Assembly: GCF_002077135.1 (NCBI RefSeq)
Contig: NZ_LDOS01000001.1
Coordinates: 446,219 to 510,218 of the forward strand
Origin: Metallibacterium scheffleri
GTDB lineage: Bacteria > Pseudomonadota > Gammaproteobacteria > Xanthomonadales > Rhodanobacteraceae
DNA length: 64,000 bases
Direction of reading: 5' to 3'
The position numbers were made by a program, and so were the translations under genes. Under the pieces are notes generated by a model. That model was not told the DNA's origin, did no database searches, and was given only the letters and a program-made list of their open reading frames with translations. This document shows, in pieces, positions 48,558-58,029 of this stretch; the stretch's first letter is position 1, and every line of letters starts with the position of its first letter.

Positions 48558-49619
48558 TCAGAGCGTCTCCGTGACTTTTTTCAAATGCGGCGGCAGGTCA
48601 GGGTTATGGCCGCGACGGAGCGCCAGGGCATTGGCGGCGCGATAGAAACTGACGATCTCCGCAACCGGCGTGCAGGCTGGATGTGGCGCCGTGGGCACCG
48701 CAAGATGGTCGCGTCCGCTGCCTGCAGGTGAAGCGACCCAGACCTGCGCGCCGCGCGCGCGAAACTCCGCGACCAATTCCAGCGTGCTGGCCAGGCTCTC
48801 ATCCTGCTGCGTGAAAGCCAGCACCGGAAAACCGGGCCCAACCAGAGCCATGGGACCGTGGCGAACTTCTGCGGTACTGAATGCCTCGGCGTGGATGCCG
48901 CAGGTCTCCTTGAGCTTGAGTGCTGCCTCGAGTGCGACGCCAAAGCCTAGGCCACGCCCGAGCACGAACAAGTTGCGCGATTCCGTCAGTCCTGCGCTCA
49001 ATGCCGACCAGTCGGCGCGCCATGCAGCGTGCAGCAATTCCGGGAGCGCGCTGACCGCATGCGCCAGCCCCGCGTCGTGTTTCCAGCGTGCGACCAGATC
49101 CAGGATGGCCGCCAACGCGCAGACATAGCTCTTGGTCGCAGCCACGCTGGCTTCGGTTCCCGCGTGCAGCGGAATGACGACTTCGGCGACTGCCGCGAGC
49201 GGCGAGCCTTCGGCATTGACCATCGCCACCACGAATGCGCCAGCGGCGCGCGCGGCGCTGGCGCTGCGTATCAGATCGGGGCTGCGTCCTGATTGCGAGA
49301 TGGCAAGATAGAGCGCGCCGGCAAGGTGTGGCGTGCTGGCGTAGAGACTGGCAATCGACGGCGACGCCGAGGCGGTGACCACGCCCAGTTGCATCTCGAT
49401 GGCATATTTGGCGAACGTCGCGGCGTGATCGGAACTGCCACGCGCGCAGGTCACCACGAATGCGGGCGGAACCGCGCGCAGCCGTGCAGCCAGCTGATCC
49501 ACTACCGTGGCGTTGCGATCCAGCATGCGCGCGATGGCATCGGAAGCCTCGGCCGCTTCCATGAACATATGGGTTGGCGGCGACGCTGCAGATTTGATGT
49601 TGTCGAGTTGTGGGTTCAT
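48558..49619 (-). CDS. nagB: SIS-domain glucosamine-6-phosphate deaminase (NagB-II type)
   Basis: A 353-residue protein with two SIS sugar-isomerase domains (first: FVVTCARGSSDHAATFAKY, LAISQSGRSPDLI; second: FVLGRGLGFGVALEAALKLKE and HGPMALVGPGFPVL), the layout of the isomerase half of GlmS. In Shewanella and Xanthomonas nag clusters such proteins replace NagB and deaminate glucosamine-6-P to fructose-6-P. The ATG at 49619 gives the family N-terminus; long upstream extensions are noise. The nagA start follows 1 nt after its stop. Confidence 0.9.
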   Translation of the reverse strand: MNPQLDNIKSAASPPTHMFMEAAEASDAIARMLDRNATVVDQLAARLRAVPPAFVVTCARGSSDHAATFAKYAIEMQLGVVTASASPSIASLYASTPHLAGALYLAISQSGRSPDLIRSASAARAAGAFVVAMVNAEGSPLAAVAEVVIPLHAGTEASVAATKSYVCALAAILDLVARWKHDAGLAHAVSALPELLHAAWRADWSALSAGLTESRNLFVLGRGLGFGVALEAALKLKETCGIHAEAFSTAEVRHGPMALVGPGFPVLAFTQQDESLASTLELVAEFRARGAQVWVASPAGSGRDHLAVPTAPHPACTPVAEIVSFYRAANALALRRGHNPDLPPHLKKVTETL

Positions 49620-49797
49620 GTTGGATCCTTGGCGGCAACGTGCGCAATGGGGTTTCACCTGATCGCCGCGCGTGGCGGAATCCGCGCAAGATCCGTCCAC
49701 GCGCAGCCACGGTGCGCACGATGCTTGTGGAGATCCGCAGTGAGGTGAACTGGATGGTTGAAACGTATGCCGCGCGACACAGCGGCCGAGCCGCAGC

Positions 49798-50853
49798 TCA
49801 GGTTGCCGCGGCGGTGATCCGTGCAGGCGCCGTGGAGCCGCGCACGACCAGAACCGGACTGAACCCAGGATTCTTCGGCGCTTTGATGCCCCGTGTCTGA
49901 GCATCCGCGACCTGCAGATTCGCCAGCAACAGAAGCGCCGCTTGACGGGCGATATCCTCGGTCGCTTGGTTGGCCGTGGTCAGCGCAGGCCAGGATTGCC
50001 TTGAGAACGGGCTGTCTTCGAAGCCCGCGATGGACAACTCGAACGGCACTTCCATTCCGCTGGATTTGGCCGCCGCCAGAACGCCCGCCGCGATCTCGTC
50101 GTTGGAGCCGAAGATCGCCGTCGGCCGGTCGCGCAGCGCCAGCAATTTGCGCGCGCCGCGGAATCCGTCGTCGAATGAATAATCGCCAGGGATCACCAGC
50201 TTTCGATCCAGTGGCAACCCGTAGTCCTTCAGCGCGCTCTCGTAGCCGAGGTAGCGCTCGGAACTGGACCGATGCGACGTTCCGCCCCAGATGAAGCCGA
50301 TGCGTTGATGGCCGAGCTGGATCAGATGCTTGGTAATGTCGTAGGCCGCGTCGCGATCGTCCACATACACGCAGGGATAGCCATCCTGAGGATCGGCGGC
50401 AGCCGAAATGATGCGTACGAAATGGATGTCGTGCGCGGCCAGCGCGTTGACCAGTTCGGGGCGCTCGGACATCGGTGGCGCCAGCACCAGCCCAGCGAGG
50501 CGGGAGTGCCGCACCAGGTCGAGCAATTCCTCCAGCAGCGTGGGCGAGGCCGAGTCGCAAGGGTGGATCTGCAAGCCGAAACCCGCTTCGCGACAGGCTG
50601 ATAGCACGCCGTTCTGTGCGCTGATGATGTAGTAGGGGTTCGGATTGTCGTAGACCAGGCCCATCGCATGGGCGCGCGCGCTGCGCAGATTGCGCGCCGC
50701 AATGTTGGGCTGATAGTTCAAATCGCTGATCGCGCGCAGTACGCGCTCTTGTGTCGCGGCGAGCACGGATGCTTCGCGGTTGATGACGCGCGACACCGTC
50801 TTGACGGAAACCTTGGCGCGTTCGGCGACGTCGCGGATCGTGGGATTGCGCAA
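49798..50853 (-). CDS. nagR: LacI-family regulator (NagR-like)
   Basis: A 351-residue LacI/GalR repressor. The helix-turn-helix TIRDVAERAKVSVKTVSRVINREASV is followed by the hinge IAARNLRSARAHAMGLVYDN and a periplasmic-binding-like core (FIWGGTSHRSSSERYLGYES). The start appears to be a TTG at 50853, as no ATG or GTG gives a complete HTH. It lies within the GlcNAc locus, so it is predicted to bind the palindrome upstream of the kinase gene and respond to a GlcNAc-derived phosphosugar. Confidence 0.88.
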   Translation of the reverse strand: MRNPTIRDVAERAKVSVKTVSRVINREASVLAATQERVLRAISDLNYQPNIAARNLRSARAHAMGLVYDNPNPYYIISAQNGVLSACREAGFGLQIHPCDSASPTLLEELLDLVRHSRLAGLVLAPPMSERPELVNALAAHDIHFVRIISAAADPQDGYPCVYVDDRDAAYDITKHLIQLGHQRIGFIWGGTSHRSSSERYLGYESALKDYGLPLDRKLVIPGDYSFDDGFRGARKLLALRDRPTAIFGSNDEIAAGVLAAAKSSGMEVPFELSIAGFEDSPFSRQSWPALTTANQATEDIARQAALLLLANLQVADAQTRGIKAPKNPGFSPVLVVRGSTAPARITAAAT

Positions 50854-50973
50854 GCGCTGGGCTCGGATTCGTTGGGGCTTGCGATTGGCAAGCAGTCATG
50901 CTCATCAGAATAGTAAGTGAGACAGCATGACAATGCGACCATGCGGCACGCGGTCGCAGCAGACAGTGAATCC

Positions 50974-52290
50974 TCATTGCGTTTCCATGGTGCCCGCACT
51001 GTCGTGCGTATCCAGCCCGACGCGGTGGCCATACAGCGAGTAGTACAGGATATACAGGTAGCACGGAGCCATCAGCGCGAGAAACACCAGCTGGAAGTTG
51101 AAGTACTGCATCAGATGCGCAAACAGCTGCGGCAGTACCGCGCCGCCGGCGATTGCCATGATCATGAATGCTGAGCCACGCTCGGTCAGATGGCCAAGGC
51201 CCTTGATGGCCAGCGGAAATATGGCTGGCCACATCATTGCGTTGGCAAAGCCCAGCGCTGCGACGAAACCAACCGATACGTAGCTGTGCGTCACATAAGC
51301 GCCGATGACCAGCAGCACACCGAGCACGGCTGACCAACTCATGTAGCGTTGTTGCGAGATGAATCGCGGCGTCGCGATCATCCCCACGAGATAGCCGACC
51401 AGCATGGCGGTCAGGGTGAGGGAAGTGAAGAAACGGGTCTGCTCAAGCGGCAAATGGAAACTCAGCCCGTAGGTGCCGATGGCATCCCCGGCCATCACTT
51501 CGACGCCCACGTACAGGAACAGGCACAGCACACCCAGCCACAAGTGCGGAAACTGCGAGATCCGCGCGGAGCGCACATCGCCATTCCGACGGGATGGCAT
51601 GCGGTTGGCCTCGCCAGCGTGCACATCGGGCAGTGGCGAGCGCACCACCACGAGCGCAAGGAGCGCCAGGATCGTGGCCATGACGAAGTAGGGCATCTGG
51701 ATATGCGCAGCGAACGCATTGAGTAGCGCATCTCGTGCCTGGGCGTTGCTGGCAGCATGCAGTCTGGCTTCGAATGTATTGATGCCACTCAGGACCAATG
51801 TGCCGATGACGAACGGGGCGAGGATCCCTGCGCCCTTGTTGCAGATACCCATCACCGCGATGCGCTGTGCGGCGCTTTCGATCGGTCCGAGGATGCTGAT
51901 GTAGGGATTCACGGCGGTCTGCAGCAGGGCCAGCCCGGCACCGAGCACGAACAGACCCGAGAGGGCGCCGGGATAGATGCGCAGTGTCGCGAACTCGCCG
52001 AACAGCGCGGCGCCGGCCGCCATGACCAGCAAGCCAAGGCCCATGCCGCGCTTCATGCCGGTGATGCGCAGGATGCTTGCCGACGGCAAGGCCAGAAAGA
52101 AGTACGAAAGGTAGAACGCCATTGGCACCAGGAACGCGCCGACATTGTCCAGATTGAAGGCCAGCTTGACGAAGATGATCAGCGGACCGTTGAGCCAGGT
52201 GACGAAGCCGAACACGAAAAACAGCCCGCCAATGATCGCGACCGATGTGGCGTAGCCCGCCGACGGCGGGTTGGAACCTGTATTGCCCAT
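50974..52290 (-). CDS. nagP: Sugar MFS permease (NagP-like)
   Basis: A 438-residue transporter of the FGHS (fucose/glucose/GlcNAc) MFS group with 12 helices. It shows VAIIGGLFFVFGFVTWLNGPL at the first helix, ILRITGMKRGMGLGLLVMA and AVNPYISILGP (about residue 130), signatures of FucP/NagP permeases. NagP brings GlcNAc across the inner membrane. A GGAGG ribosome site precedes the ATG at 52290. Divergent from the kinase and receptor genes. Confidence 0.92.
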   Translation of the reverse strand: MGNTGSNPPSAGYATSVAIIGGLFFVFGFVTWLNGPLIIFVKLAFNLDNVGAFLVPMAFYLSYFFLALPSASILRITGMKRGMGLGLLVMAAGAALFGEFATLRIYPGALSGLFVLGAGLALLQTAVNPYISILGPIESAAQRIAVMGICNKGAGILAPFVIGTLVLSGINTFEARLHAASNAQARDALLNAFAAHIQMPYFVMATILALLALVVVRSPLPDVHAGEANRMPSRRNGDVRSARISQFPHLWLGVLCLFLYVGVEVMAGDAIGTYGLSFHLPLEQTRFFTSLTLTAMLVGYLVGMIATPRFISQQRYMSWSAVLGVLLVIGAYVTHSYVSVGFVAALGFANAMMWPAIFPLAIKGLGHLTERGSAFMIMAIAGGAVLPQLFAHLMQYFNFQLVFLALMAPCYLYILYYSLYGHRVGLDTHDSAGTMETQ

Positions 52291-52661
52291 CCTCGATCCT
52301 CCAGTTGCCTTGCCGCCGGGCACTTGTGGTCATGCGGTGCGTCCGGCCGGGGACCACGACGACGGGTATCGCTACCGGCCATTGCATGTCTTGCTGCCGT
52401 CATTGATGTTGAACGATGTCATTCAATAGCCATTCGCGGGTCAATATTGGCACATTCGCACATGCGATGGAACTGCGTGCGAGCCGCGTCCAAGGTGTTG
52501 CATCGCAGCACCTGTCAGGCACTCGCCAAGCACGTGTAAATGCCACATATATTATTGTTATAAATGAATTTATTCGATGACATGTGGTGGCCATCCGGGC
52601 TGCAATCGGATTTGTTGTGCATGGCAATGTAGCGCGCGTCATGAGGCGTGGATTCGATATT
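52291..52661. other. nagP-kinase intergenic region, no gene seen
   Basis: A 474-bp divergent regulatory region together with the operator and leader that follow. It contains an unusually AT-rich block (about 52535-52580) and, at about 52407-52426, a partial operator-like sequence (TGTTGAACGATGTCATT). No coding frame with convincing start or composition was found. Confidence 0.5.
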
Positions 52662-52675
52662 TGACAACGTTGTCA
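52662..52675. promoter_or_regulatory. Perfect LacI-type operator (NagR box candidate)
   Basis: TGACAACGTTGTCA, a perfect 14-bp palindrome with a central CG, as LacI-family regulators bind. It includes TTGACA at 52661-52666, which could be a -35 box. It lies about 90 nt before the kinase ATG, between the divergent arms of the GlcNAc locus, and resembles the NagR box reported for Xanthomonas/Shewanella, as I recall it. Confidence 0.8.
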
Positions 52676-52764
52676 TCACTGTGCAGACTGCGGCGCAATT
52701 CGACACCGATGTGCGGTACCCAAAACACTTGGACGGAGCGACATTGGCGATACAGAGTCCATCG

Positions 52765-53787
52765 ATGGCTGCCGCAGACATGCAACCCGCGCCGTTTCTT
52801 GCGGCCGATGTCGGCGGGACCCATGCGCGCATCGGGCTGGTAAGCCCGACAGGCAAGCGCACAGAACCGGTTGCGCTGTTGCGTTATGCAACCTACGAGT
52901 GTGCGCAGTTCGCCAGCCTGGGCGAGATCCTGCGCCTTTTCCTGGCAGACCACGCCTTGGCGCCGGTGTGCTGCGGATCGATCGCCTGCGCGGGCTATCC
53001 CGAGGGCGAGCAAGTCATCAACAGCAACCTGCCGTGGCCGGTTTCGATCCCCGAACTGCGCGCAGCGCTGGGTGTTCGCGAGCTTGCCCTGATCAATGAT
53101 TTTCAGGCGATGGCGTGTGCGACAGAATTTCTCGGCGCGGATGACACGACGCTGATCGCCGGTCCTGCCGCTGTGGCGAGCGGCCCCGTGCTCGTCATGG
53201 GACCAGGCACGGGACTCGGCGCTGCCGTGCGCATCCCGACAGAAAGCGGACGCTCGATCATCCTTTCGACCGAGGCCGGCCAGGCAGCCTTCGCGCCTTC
53301 GACGCCGCGCGAACTCGCGGTTCTCGATCGACTGCTCCGCAAGGATGCTCATGTGCCGGTCGAGCAACTTGTGTCCGGTCCCGGCCTGCACACGATCTAT
53401 CGCACGCTCGGCTTGATCGAAGGAAGCCCGGCGCCGCTTGAGTCACCCGCACGAGTCACCGACGCTGCTATCGCTGGCACTGATGCACTGGCGCGCGATG
53501 CGCTGGATACGTTCTGCGGATTGCTGGGCAGCGTCGTCGGCGACCTGATTCTGCTCTATGGCGCGCAAGGCGGAGTGTTCATGGCGGGCGGCATCCTGCC
53601 GCAGATGCGCGATTTTTTGCAGCACAGCAGCTTTCACGCACGCCTGCTCAGCAAAGGTCCGATGCGCAGCGTGCTCGCGCAGGTTCCCGTGCGTCTGATC
53701 GAGCACGGCAACCTCGGCGTGATCGGGGCTGCGTCCTGGTTTTTGCAACACCGATCTGGAGTTTTATCCGTCAAGGACAGGATGTGA
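52765..53787 (+). CDS. glk: Glucokinase-family sugar kinase (GlcNAc or glucose kinase)
   Basis: A 340-residue kinase of the Glk (non-ROK) family, starting MAAADMQPAPFLAADVGGTHARIG. Phosphate-binding loops are AADVGGTHARIGL and VMGPGTGLGAAVRI, with the sugar-binding NDFQAMACA and STEAGQAAFAP segments. In xanthomonad nag loci a Glk-like kinase phosphorylates GlcNAc, and here it would supply NagA with GlcNAc-6-P. The frame stays open back to 52648, but the operator lies in that stretch, so ATG 52765 (or 52780) is chosen. The gene is followed by the receptor. Confidence 0.88.
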   Translation: MAAADMQPAPFLAADVGGTHARIGLVSPTGKRTEPVALLRYATYECAQFASLGEILRLFLADHALAPVCCGSIACAGYPEGEQVINSNLPWPVSIPELRAALGVRELALINDFQAMACATEFLGADDTTLIAGPAAVASGPVLVMGPGTGLGAAVRIPTESGRSIILSTEAGQAAFAPSTPRELAVLDRLLRKDAHVPVEQLVSGPGLHTIYRTLGLIEGSPAPLESPARVTDAAIAGTDALARDALDTFCGLLGSVVGDLILLYGAQGGVFMAGGILPQMRDFLQHSSFHARLLSKGPMRSVLAQVPVRLIEHGNLGVIGAASWFLQHRSGVLSVKDRM

Positions 53788-53891
53788 CGCCCCGGAGCTT
53801 GTGCCACAGGGAGTTCGACTTAGACCCGGTCAATCGCCAGCGCGCCTGAGAACCGCTGACCAAGCAGCCGGAACTGCCACGTTGGGGAGGT

Positions 53892-56633
53892 ATGAGTATG
53901 AAATTCACCGCATCGATTCTTTCGGCAAGCATTCTCGCAGCACTTTGCGTCGCAGTTCCGGTCCATGCGCAAGACACCGGGACGGCTGATGCCAACGGTA
54001 AAAACGACAGCAGCAAGGTCACGACGCTGGCGACGATCAAGGTGGTCGGCTTGCGCCAGAGCCTGAAGAAGTCGCTGGAGACCGAGCGCAACTCCGACGC
54101 CATCATCAACGTCATCACTGCGGAGGATATCGGCAAGTTCCCGGCGACCAACGTCGCCGAAGCGCTGGCGCAGATGCCTGGCGTCACCATCGACCGCGTG
54201 CTCGGCGCCACCCAGCGCGTCAGCATCGATGGCATGGACCCGAGCCTCAACCTGAGTTTTCTCGACGGCCACCCGGTCGCGCAAGCGCTGTGGCTGTATG
54301 GCGATTCGCCCAACCGTGGCTTCAACTACTCGCTGTTGCCGCCGGAAATTCTGGGCAATCTGGAGATCTACAAGAGCCCCGAGGCGCGCCTGCCATCAGG
54401 CAGCATCGGCGGCACCATCATCATGCACACGCTGGAGCCGCTCAATCTGCCAGCCAACACGCTGCGCGCATCGGTGGGCTACAACTACAACGACATGGTC
54501 AGCAAGGGCAAACCGGATGTATCGCTGATCTACAGCTGGAAAAACAAGAACGACACCTGGGGTATCGACGTGGCGGCCGAGCACTACGAACAGGTCACCA
54601 ATCGCCAGGGCGAGGAAATCTTCGGCTACACCCCGGTATCGACCATTGCCACTGTCAATCCTGCGGTGGCTGCGCAGATCGCCAATGGCCAGATCCAGTC
54701 CACGGCGATCATGCCCAACGAGATCAATTCGGCGAACTTCCAGCAGACGGAAAAGCGCACGAGCTTCATCAGCAACATCCAGTTCCGGCCCAACAACCAG
54801 TTCGAAGCAACCCTGGGCCTGATGTACCTGCGCGATCAGCTCAACAACTACAACCAGTCGATGTATGCGTTCCCGACCTGGCTGGCCAGCACGCAACAAG
54901 GTATCAGCGGATTGGTACAGGGTCCCAACGGGGTGATCATCGCCGGCAGTCAGTGTGATCCGTCCACGCAGCCCACCTGCCCGACCGGTGCCGCTGGCGC
55001 GACGGTGTTCGACAATAACGCGCGGCGTGCCACAGTGACCACCAAGGGCATCGATCTGCGCGCTGCCTATCATGGATACGGCTGGAAGCTGAGTGGCCAA
55101 GCCGGCGTCAGCAGTTCGCATGATCCGATCACCCAAGCCTTCATCGAGCCGGTGTATTTCGGTGGCTACAATTGGAGCCTCAGCCAGGGTTTCAACTTCA
55201 GCAACCCCGCGGCGGCACAGAATCCGGCCAACTGGGCTGGCTATTACTTCATGGGCAACTACGGCAGTCTGCCCTACTACGCCCGCGACAACTATGCGCA
55301 AGCCGACTTCAAGTATGACCTTAACGGGTTCTTCAACGACTTCCGCGTGGGTGTGCGCTGGGCCGTGCATCATGAAGGCCAGACGCTGGATGTTTACACT
55401 GGTGTTCCAGTGGCAACGCTGGCCGGCATCGGAGCGGGGCCGCTGACCAACCTGTCGGGCTTGTCCAGCCTCAATTTCTTCCCCGGCAGCGTGTTCCACG
55501 TGCAGCCATCCGGACCAGACGCGATCTACAACTATGTGCTGGCGACACCGGGCTTGTTCAACAATCTGTATGCGCCTTATGTCTACGACAACACATTTGG
55601 CGTGGCGCAGAAGAGCGAGGCGGGTTATGCACAGCTCGATTTCGGCAATGACGACGGTGTGCGCGGCAATCTGGGCGTGCGCCTCGTGCATACCATCATT
55701 GATGCGTCAGGCTTTGTCATCAGCCAAGCTGACGTTGGCACCCTGCCAGCACCCCCTGGCAGCTATCAGACCGTCGGCAATACACACACCAACATCCTGC
55801 CGTCGTTCAACATTGCCTACAACCTGACTCCGGATGTAATCCTGCGCGGCGCTGCGGCGGAGACCATCGCCTGGGCGCCATACAACCAGGAAACGCCGTA
55901 CACCGAAACCAACGATACGGTGCTGACTGGCACAGGTGGCAACGCGCACCTCGATCCCTACAAGTCGTACAACTTCAACACCTCGGTCGCGTGGTATTTC
56001 AACGACCAGTCAGTGCTGGCGTTCTCGGTGTTCTATAAAGATCTCAGCAACTACATCACACAGGGCACGGGGATCGAACAGCTCTACAACGGCTTGTACC
56101 AGACCGCGCCCAATCTCTACGCCCAGTTGCCCGCCGGCAGCTGCAACGCGACCGGCATTTGCAACTACAGCATCATCCGGCCACAGAATGGCGGACGCGC
56201 CGATGTGAAGGGTCTTGAAGTTAGTTACCAGCAGCCGTTCGCGCATACGGGTTTCGGCTTGCGGACCAATCTCACCTACACCGACGGCAGCACGCATACC
56301 GGCGGTCTGCTGCCCTACAACTCGAAGTTGTCGTACACCCTGAGTCCTTACTTCGAGAAAGGCCCGCTGACCGCAAGTGTCACCTACAGCTGGCAGAGCA
56401 AGTATCTGGCGGGCGGCTATGTGGCGGGTGCGCCCAGCGTGATGGTGGCCCCGTGGGCTGAGCTGGACTTCGACGCGACGTATCAGTTCAGCCATCACTT
56501 CTCGGTGAGTTTCGATGCGCTGAATCTTCTGGATTCGACCTACAAGGAGTATGCCGAAGGCAATCCGACGGAGATTTACGCGCGTTACAAGAGTGGCCGC
56601 GAGTATCTGGCGCGGTTGAATTACAAGTTCTGA
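53892..56633 (+). CDS. TonB-dependent outer-membrane receptor
   Basis: A 913-residue receptor. Signal peptide (SILSASILAALCVAVPVHA, cleavage about residue 27), a TonB-box-like TLATIKVVG (about 45-53), plug domain with VITAEDIGKFPATNVAEALA and GSIGGTIIMHT, then a beta-barrel ending in the typical aromatic-terminated strand LARLNYKF. It is 104 nt after the sugar kinase and before a GH18 gene within the GlcNAc locus, so it most likely imports chitooligosaccharides or GlcNAc oligomers, driven by TonB/ExbB/ExbD encoded at 9.4-11.8 kb. An alternative ATG is two codons downstream. An AT-richer coding style is not evident, so transfer is not suggested. Confidence 0.92.
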   Translation: MSMKFTASILSASILAALCVAVPVHAQDTGTADANGKNDSSKVTTLATIKVVGLRQSLKKSLETERNSDAIINVITAEDIGKFPATNVAEALAQMPGVTIDRVLGATQRVSIDGMDPSLNLSFLDGHPVAQALWLYGDSPNRGFNYSLLPPEILGNLEIYKSPEARLPSGSIGGTIIMHTLEPLNLPANTLRASVGYNYNDMVSKGKPDVSLIYSWKNKNDTWGIDVAAEHYEQVTNRQGEEIFGYTPVSTIATVNPAVAAQIANGQIQSTAIMPNEINSANFQQTEKRTSFISNIQFRPNNQFEATLGLMYLRDQLNNYNQSMYAFPTWLASTQQGISGLVQGPNGVIIAGSQCDPSTQPTCPTGAAGATVFDNNARRATVTTKGIDLRAAYHGYGWKLSGQAGVSSSHDPITQAFIEPVYFGGYNWSLSQGFNFSNPAAAQNPANWAGYYFMGNYGSLPYYARDNYAQADFKYDLNGFFNDFRVGVRWAVHHEGQTLDVYTGVPVATLAGIGAGPLTNLSGLSSLNFFPGSVFHVQPSGPDAIYNYVLATPGLFNNLYAPYVYDNTFGVAQKSEAGYAQLDFGNDDGVRGNLGVRLVHTIIDASGFVISQADVGTLPAPPGSYQTVGNTHTNILPSFNIAYNLTPDVILRGAAAETIAWAPYNQETPYTETNDTVLTGTGGNAHLDPYKSYNFNTSVAWYFNDQSVLAFSVFYKDLSNYITQGTGIEQLYNGLYQTAPNLYAQLPAGSCNATGICNYSIIRPQNGGRADVKGLEVSYQQPFAHTGFGLRTNLTYTDGSTHTGGLLPYNSKLSYTLSPYFEKGPLTASVTYSWQSKYLAGGYVAGAPSVMVAPWAELDFDATYQFSHHFSVSFDALNLLDSTYKEYAEGNPTEIYARYKSGREYLARLNYKF

Positions 56634-56659
56634 CGAAGCCTGTGCGTTGTGGTGCGATT

Positions 56660-56695
56660 GCGGGCCGGATCAACCCCGAACCGGCCCGCTTTTTT
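56660..56695 (+). terminator. Rho-independent terminator after the receptor gene
   Basis: GCGGGCCGG / CCGGCCCGC, a perfect 9-bp stem with a 12-nt loop followed by TTTTTT. It ends the kinase-receptor transcript and separates it from the GH18 gene. Confidence 0.9.
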
Positions 56696-56732
56696 CAATC
56701 ATCGCCCAGACCAGTCGGGGCATGTCCGAACC

Positions 56733-57899
56733 ATGGTGAGCCTCATGAATCCGATTCGCTGCCGTAACGTGTTCTTGTTCCGCAGCAGCCTGCTGGTAAT
56801 GGCGGGCATCGGCTTGCTGGCCGCGGGCAGCATCTTCGCCAGGACAACAGCGGTCGCGCCGGACTATCGGGTGGTGGGCTATGTGACACGGTGGAATCCT
56901 TCCGAGAACGATCAGTTGCACATGATCAACACGCTGATCTTCGCTTTTGCAGAGATCAAGCACGGTCATGTCGTGCTTGCTCCGGAAGCCGCCGCGCGAC
57001 TGCGCGAGATCGTGGCGTTGAAGGCTATCGATCCGCGGCTCAGAGTGGAAATCTCTATCGGCGGCTGGGGCGCGGGCGGGTTTTCCGAGGCGGCCAGCAC
57101 GCCTGCAGGGCGGCGCGAGTTCGCGCGCACCGCCGCCGATCTGGTGGTCGCGACAGGCGCGGATGGCATCGACGTGGACTGGGAATATCCCGGCAGCAGC
57201 CAGTCGGGCATCAAGTCCAGTCCGCATGATCGTGCCGATTTCACCTTGCTGCTCAAGGACGTTCGCGCCGCATTGAATGCGGCCGAGACAGCGCACGGAC
57301 ATGCAATGACCCGTCACTACACGCTGAGCATCGCGATCGCGGATGGTCCTTTCGTCAAGGGCATCGACATCCCCGCGGTCAGTCGCTACGTCAGTTGGTT
57401 CAACCTGATGACCTACGATTTCGTCAATGCGCTGACGCCGACCACCGGAAACCACACCGCGCTCTATGCGTCGCGCTGGGCGCCGGCAACAGCACGTACC
57501 ACTAATCGCGCCGTGCGCCAGTTCCTGGCTGCGGGTGTCCCTGCGCACAAGCTCGTCATCGGCGTCGCGTTCTATGGGCGCGCGTTCGCCGACGTGCGCC
57601 CTGTGCACCACGGCATGTACCAGCCCTATGGCCACTTCGTCGCCATGATCGCGTGGCCCAAACTGGTCAGCGGTTACATCAACAAGAATGGATTCAAGCG
57701 CTACTGGGGCTCCAGGGCCATGGCGGCGTACCTTTGGAACCAGAAGACGCGCACATTCATCACCTATGAAGATCCGCAATCGATCGCAGCCAAGGATGTC
57801 TACGTCAAGGCCAACCATCTGGGAGGCGTGATGTACTGGGAGCAAAGCCTCGATCCGGGCGGTACCTTGCTCAAGGCGATCTACCGCGGATTGCAGTGA
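56733..57899 (+). CDS. Glycoside hydrolase family 18 (chitinase-like), exported
   Basis: A 388-residue protein with a hydrophobic export segment (about residues 17-37) and a GH18 TIM barrel. RVVGYVTRW strand, VEISIGGWG (SxGG substrate strand), the catalytic motif DGIDVDWE at residues 144-151 with proton donor Glu151, FNLMTYDF and MYWEQSLD. All catalytic residues are intact. It probably cleaves chitin or chitooligosaccharides outside the cytoplasm to feed the neighbouring receptor. The ATG at 56733 is used; ATG 56745, preceded by GGTGAG, is an alternative. Confidence 0.9.
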   Translation: MVSLMNPIRCRNVFLFRSSLLVMAGIGLLAAGSIFARTTAVAPDYRVVGYVTRWNPSENDQLHMINTLIFAFAEIKHGHVVLAPEAAARLREIVALKAIDPRLRVEISIGGWGAGGFSEAASTPAGRREFARTAADLVVATGADGIDVDWEYPGSSQSGIKSSPHDRADFTLLLKDVRAALNAAETAHGHAMTRHYTLSIAIADGPFVKGIDIPAVSRYVSWFNLMTYDFVNALTPTTGNHTALYASRWAPATARTTNRAVRQFLAAGVPAHKLVIGVAFYGRAFADVRPVHHGMYQPYGHFVAMIAWPKLVSGYINKNGFKRYWGSRAMAAYLWNQKTRTFITYEDPQSIAAKDVYVKANHLGGVMYWEQSLDPGGTLLKAIYRGLQ

Positions 57900-58029
57900 A
57901 GCGGCATCGACTGCGCTGCATGGCGGGTGCCATCACCGCTTCACCCCGGTCAGGTCGCGCATACGCGGCTGCGCAATAAGCCAGTGCCCGACCCATTGCG
58001 CGTGTGCACGCGTGCGCTACGGTTCCGGT

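Noticed and set aside
52648-52764. Upstream extension of the sugar kinase gene
   Set aside because: Contains the LacI-type operator and does not resemble kinase N-termini.
55488-55505. Half match to parS (GTGTTCCACGTGCAGCC) in the receptor gene
   Set aside because: Only the left arm matches; the palindrome is broken, so ParB binding is unlikely.
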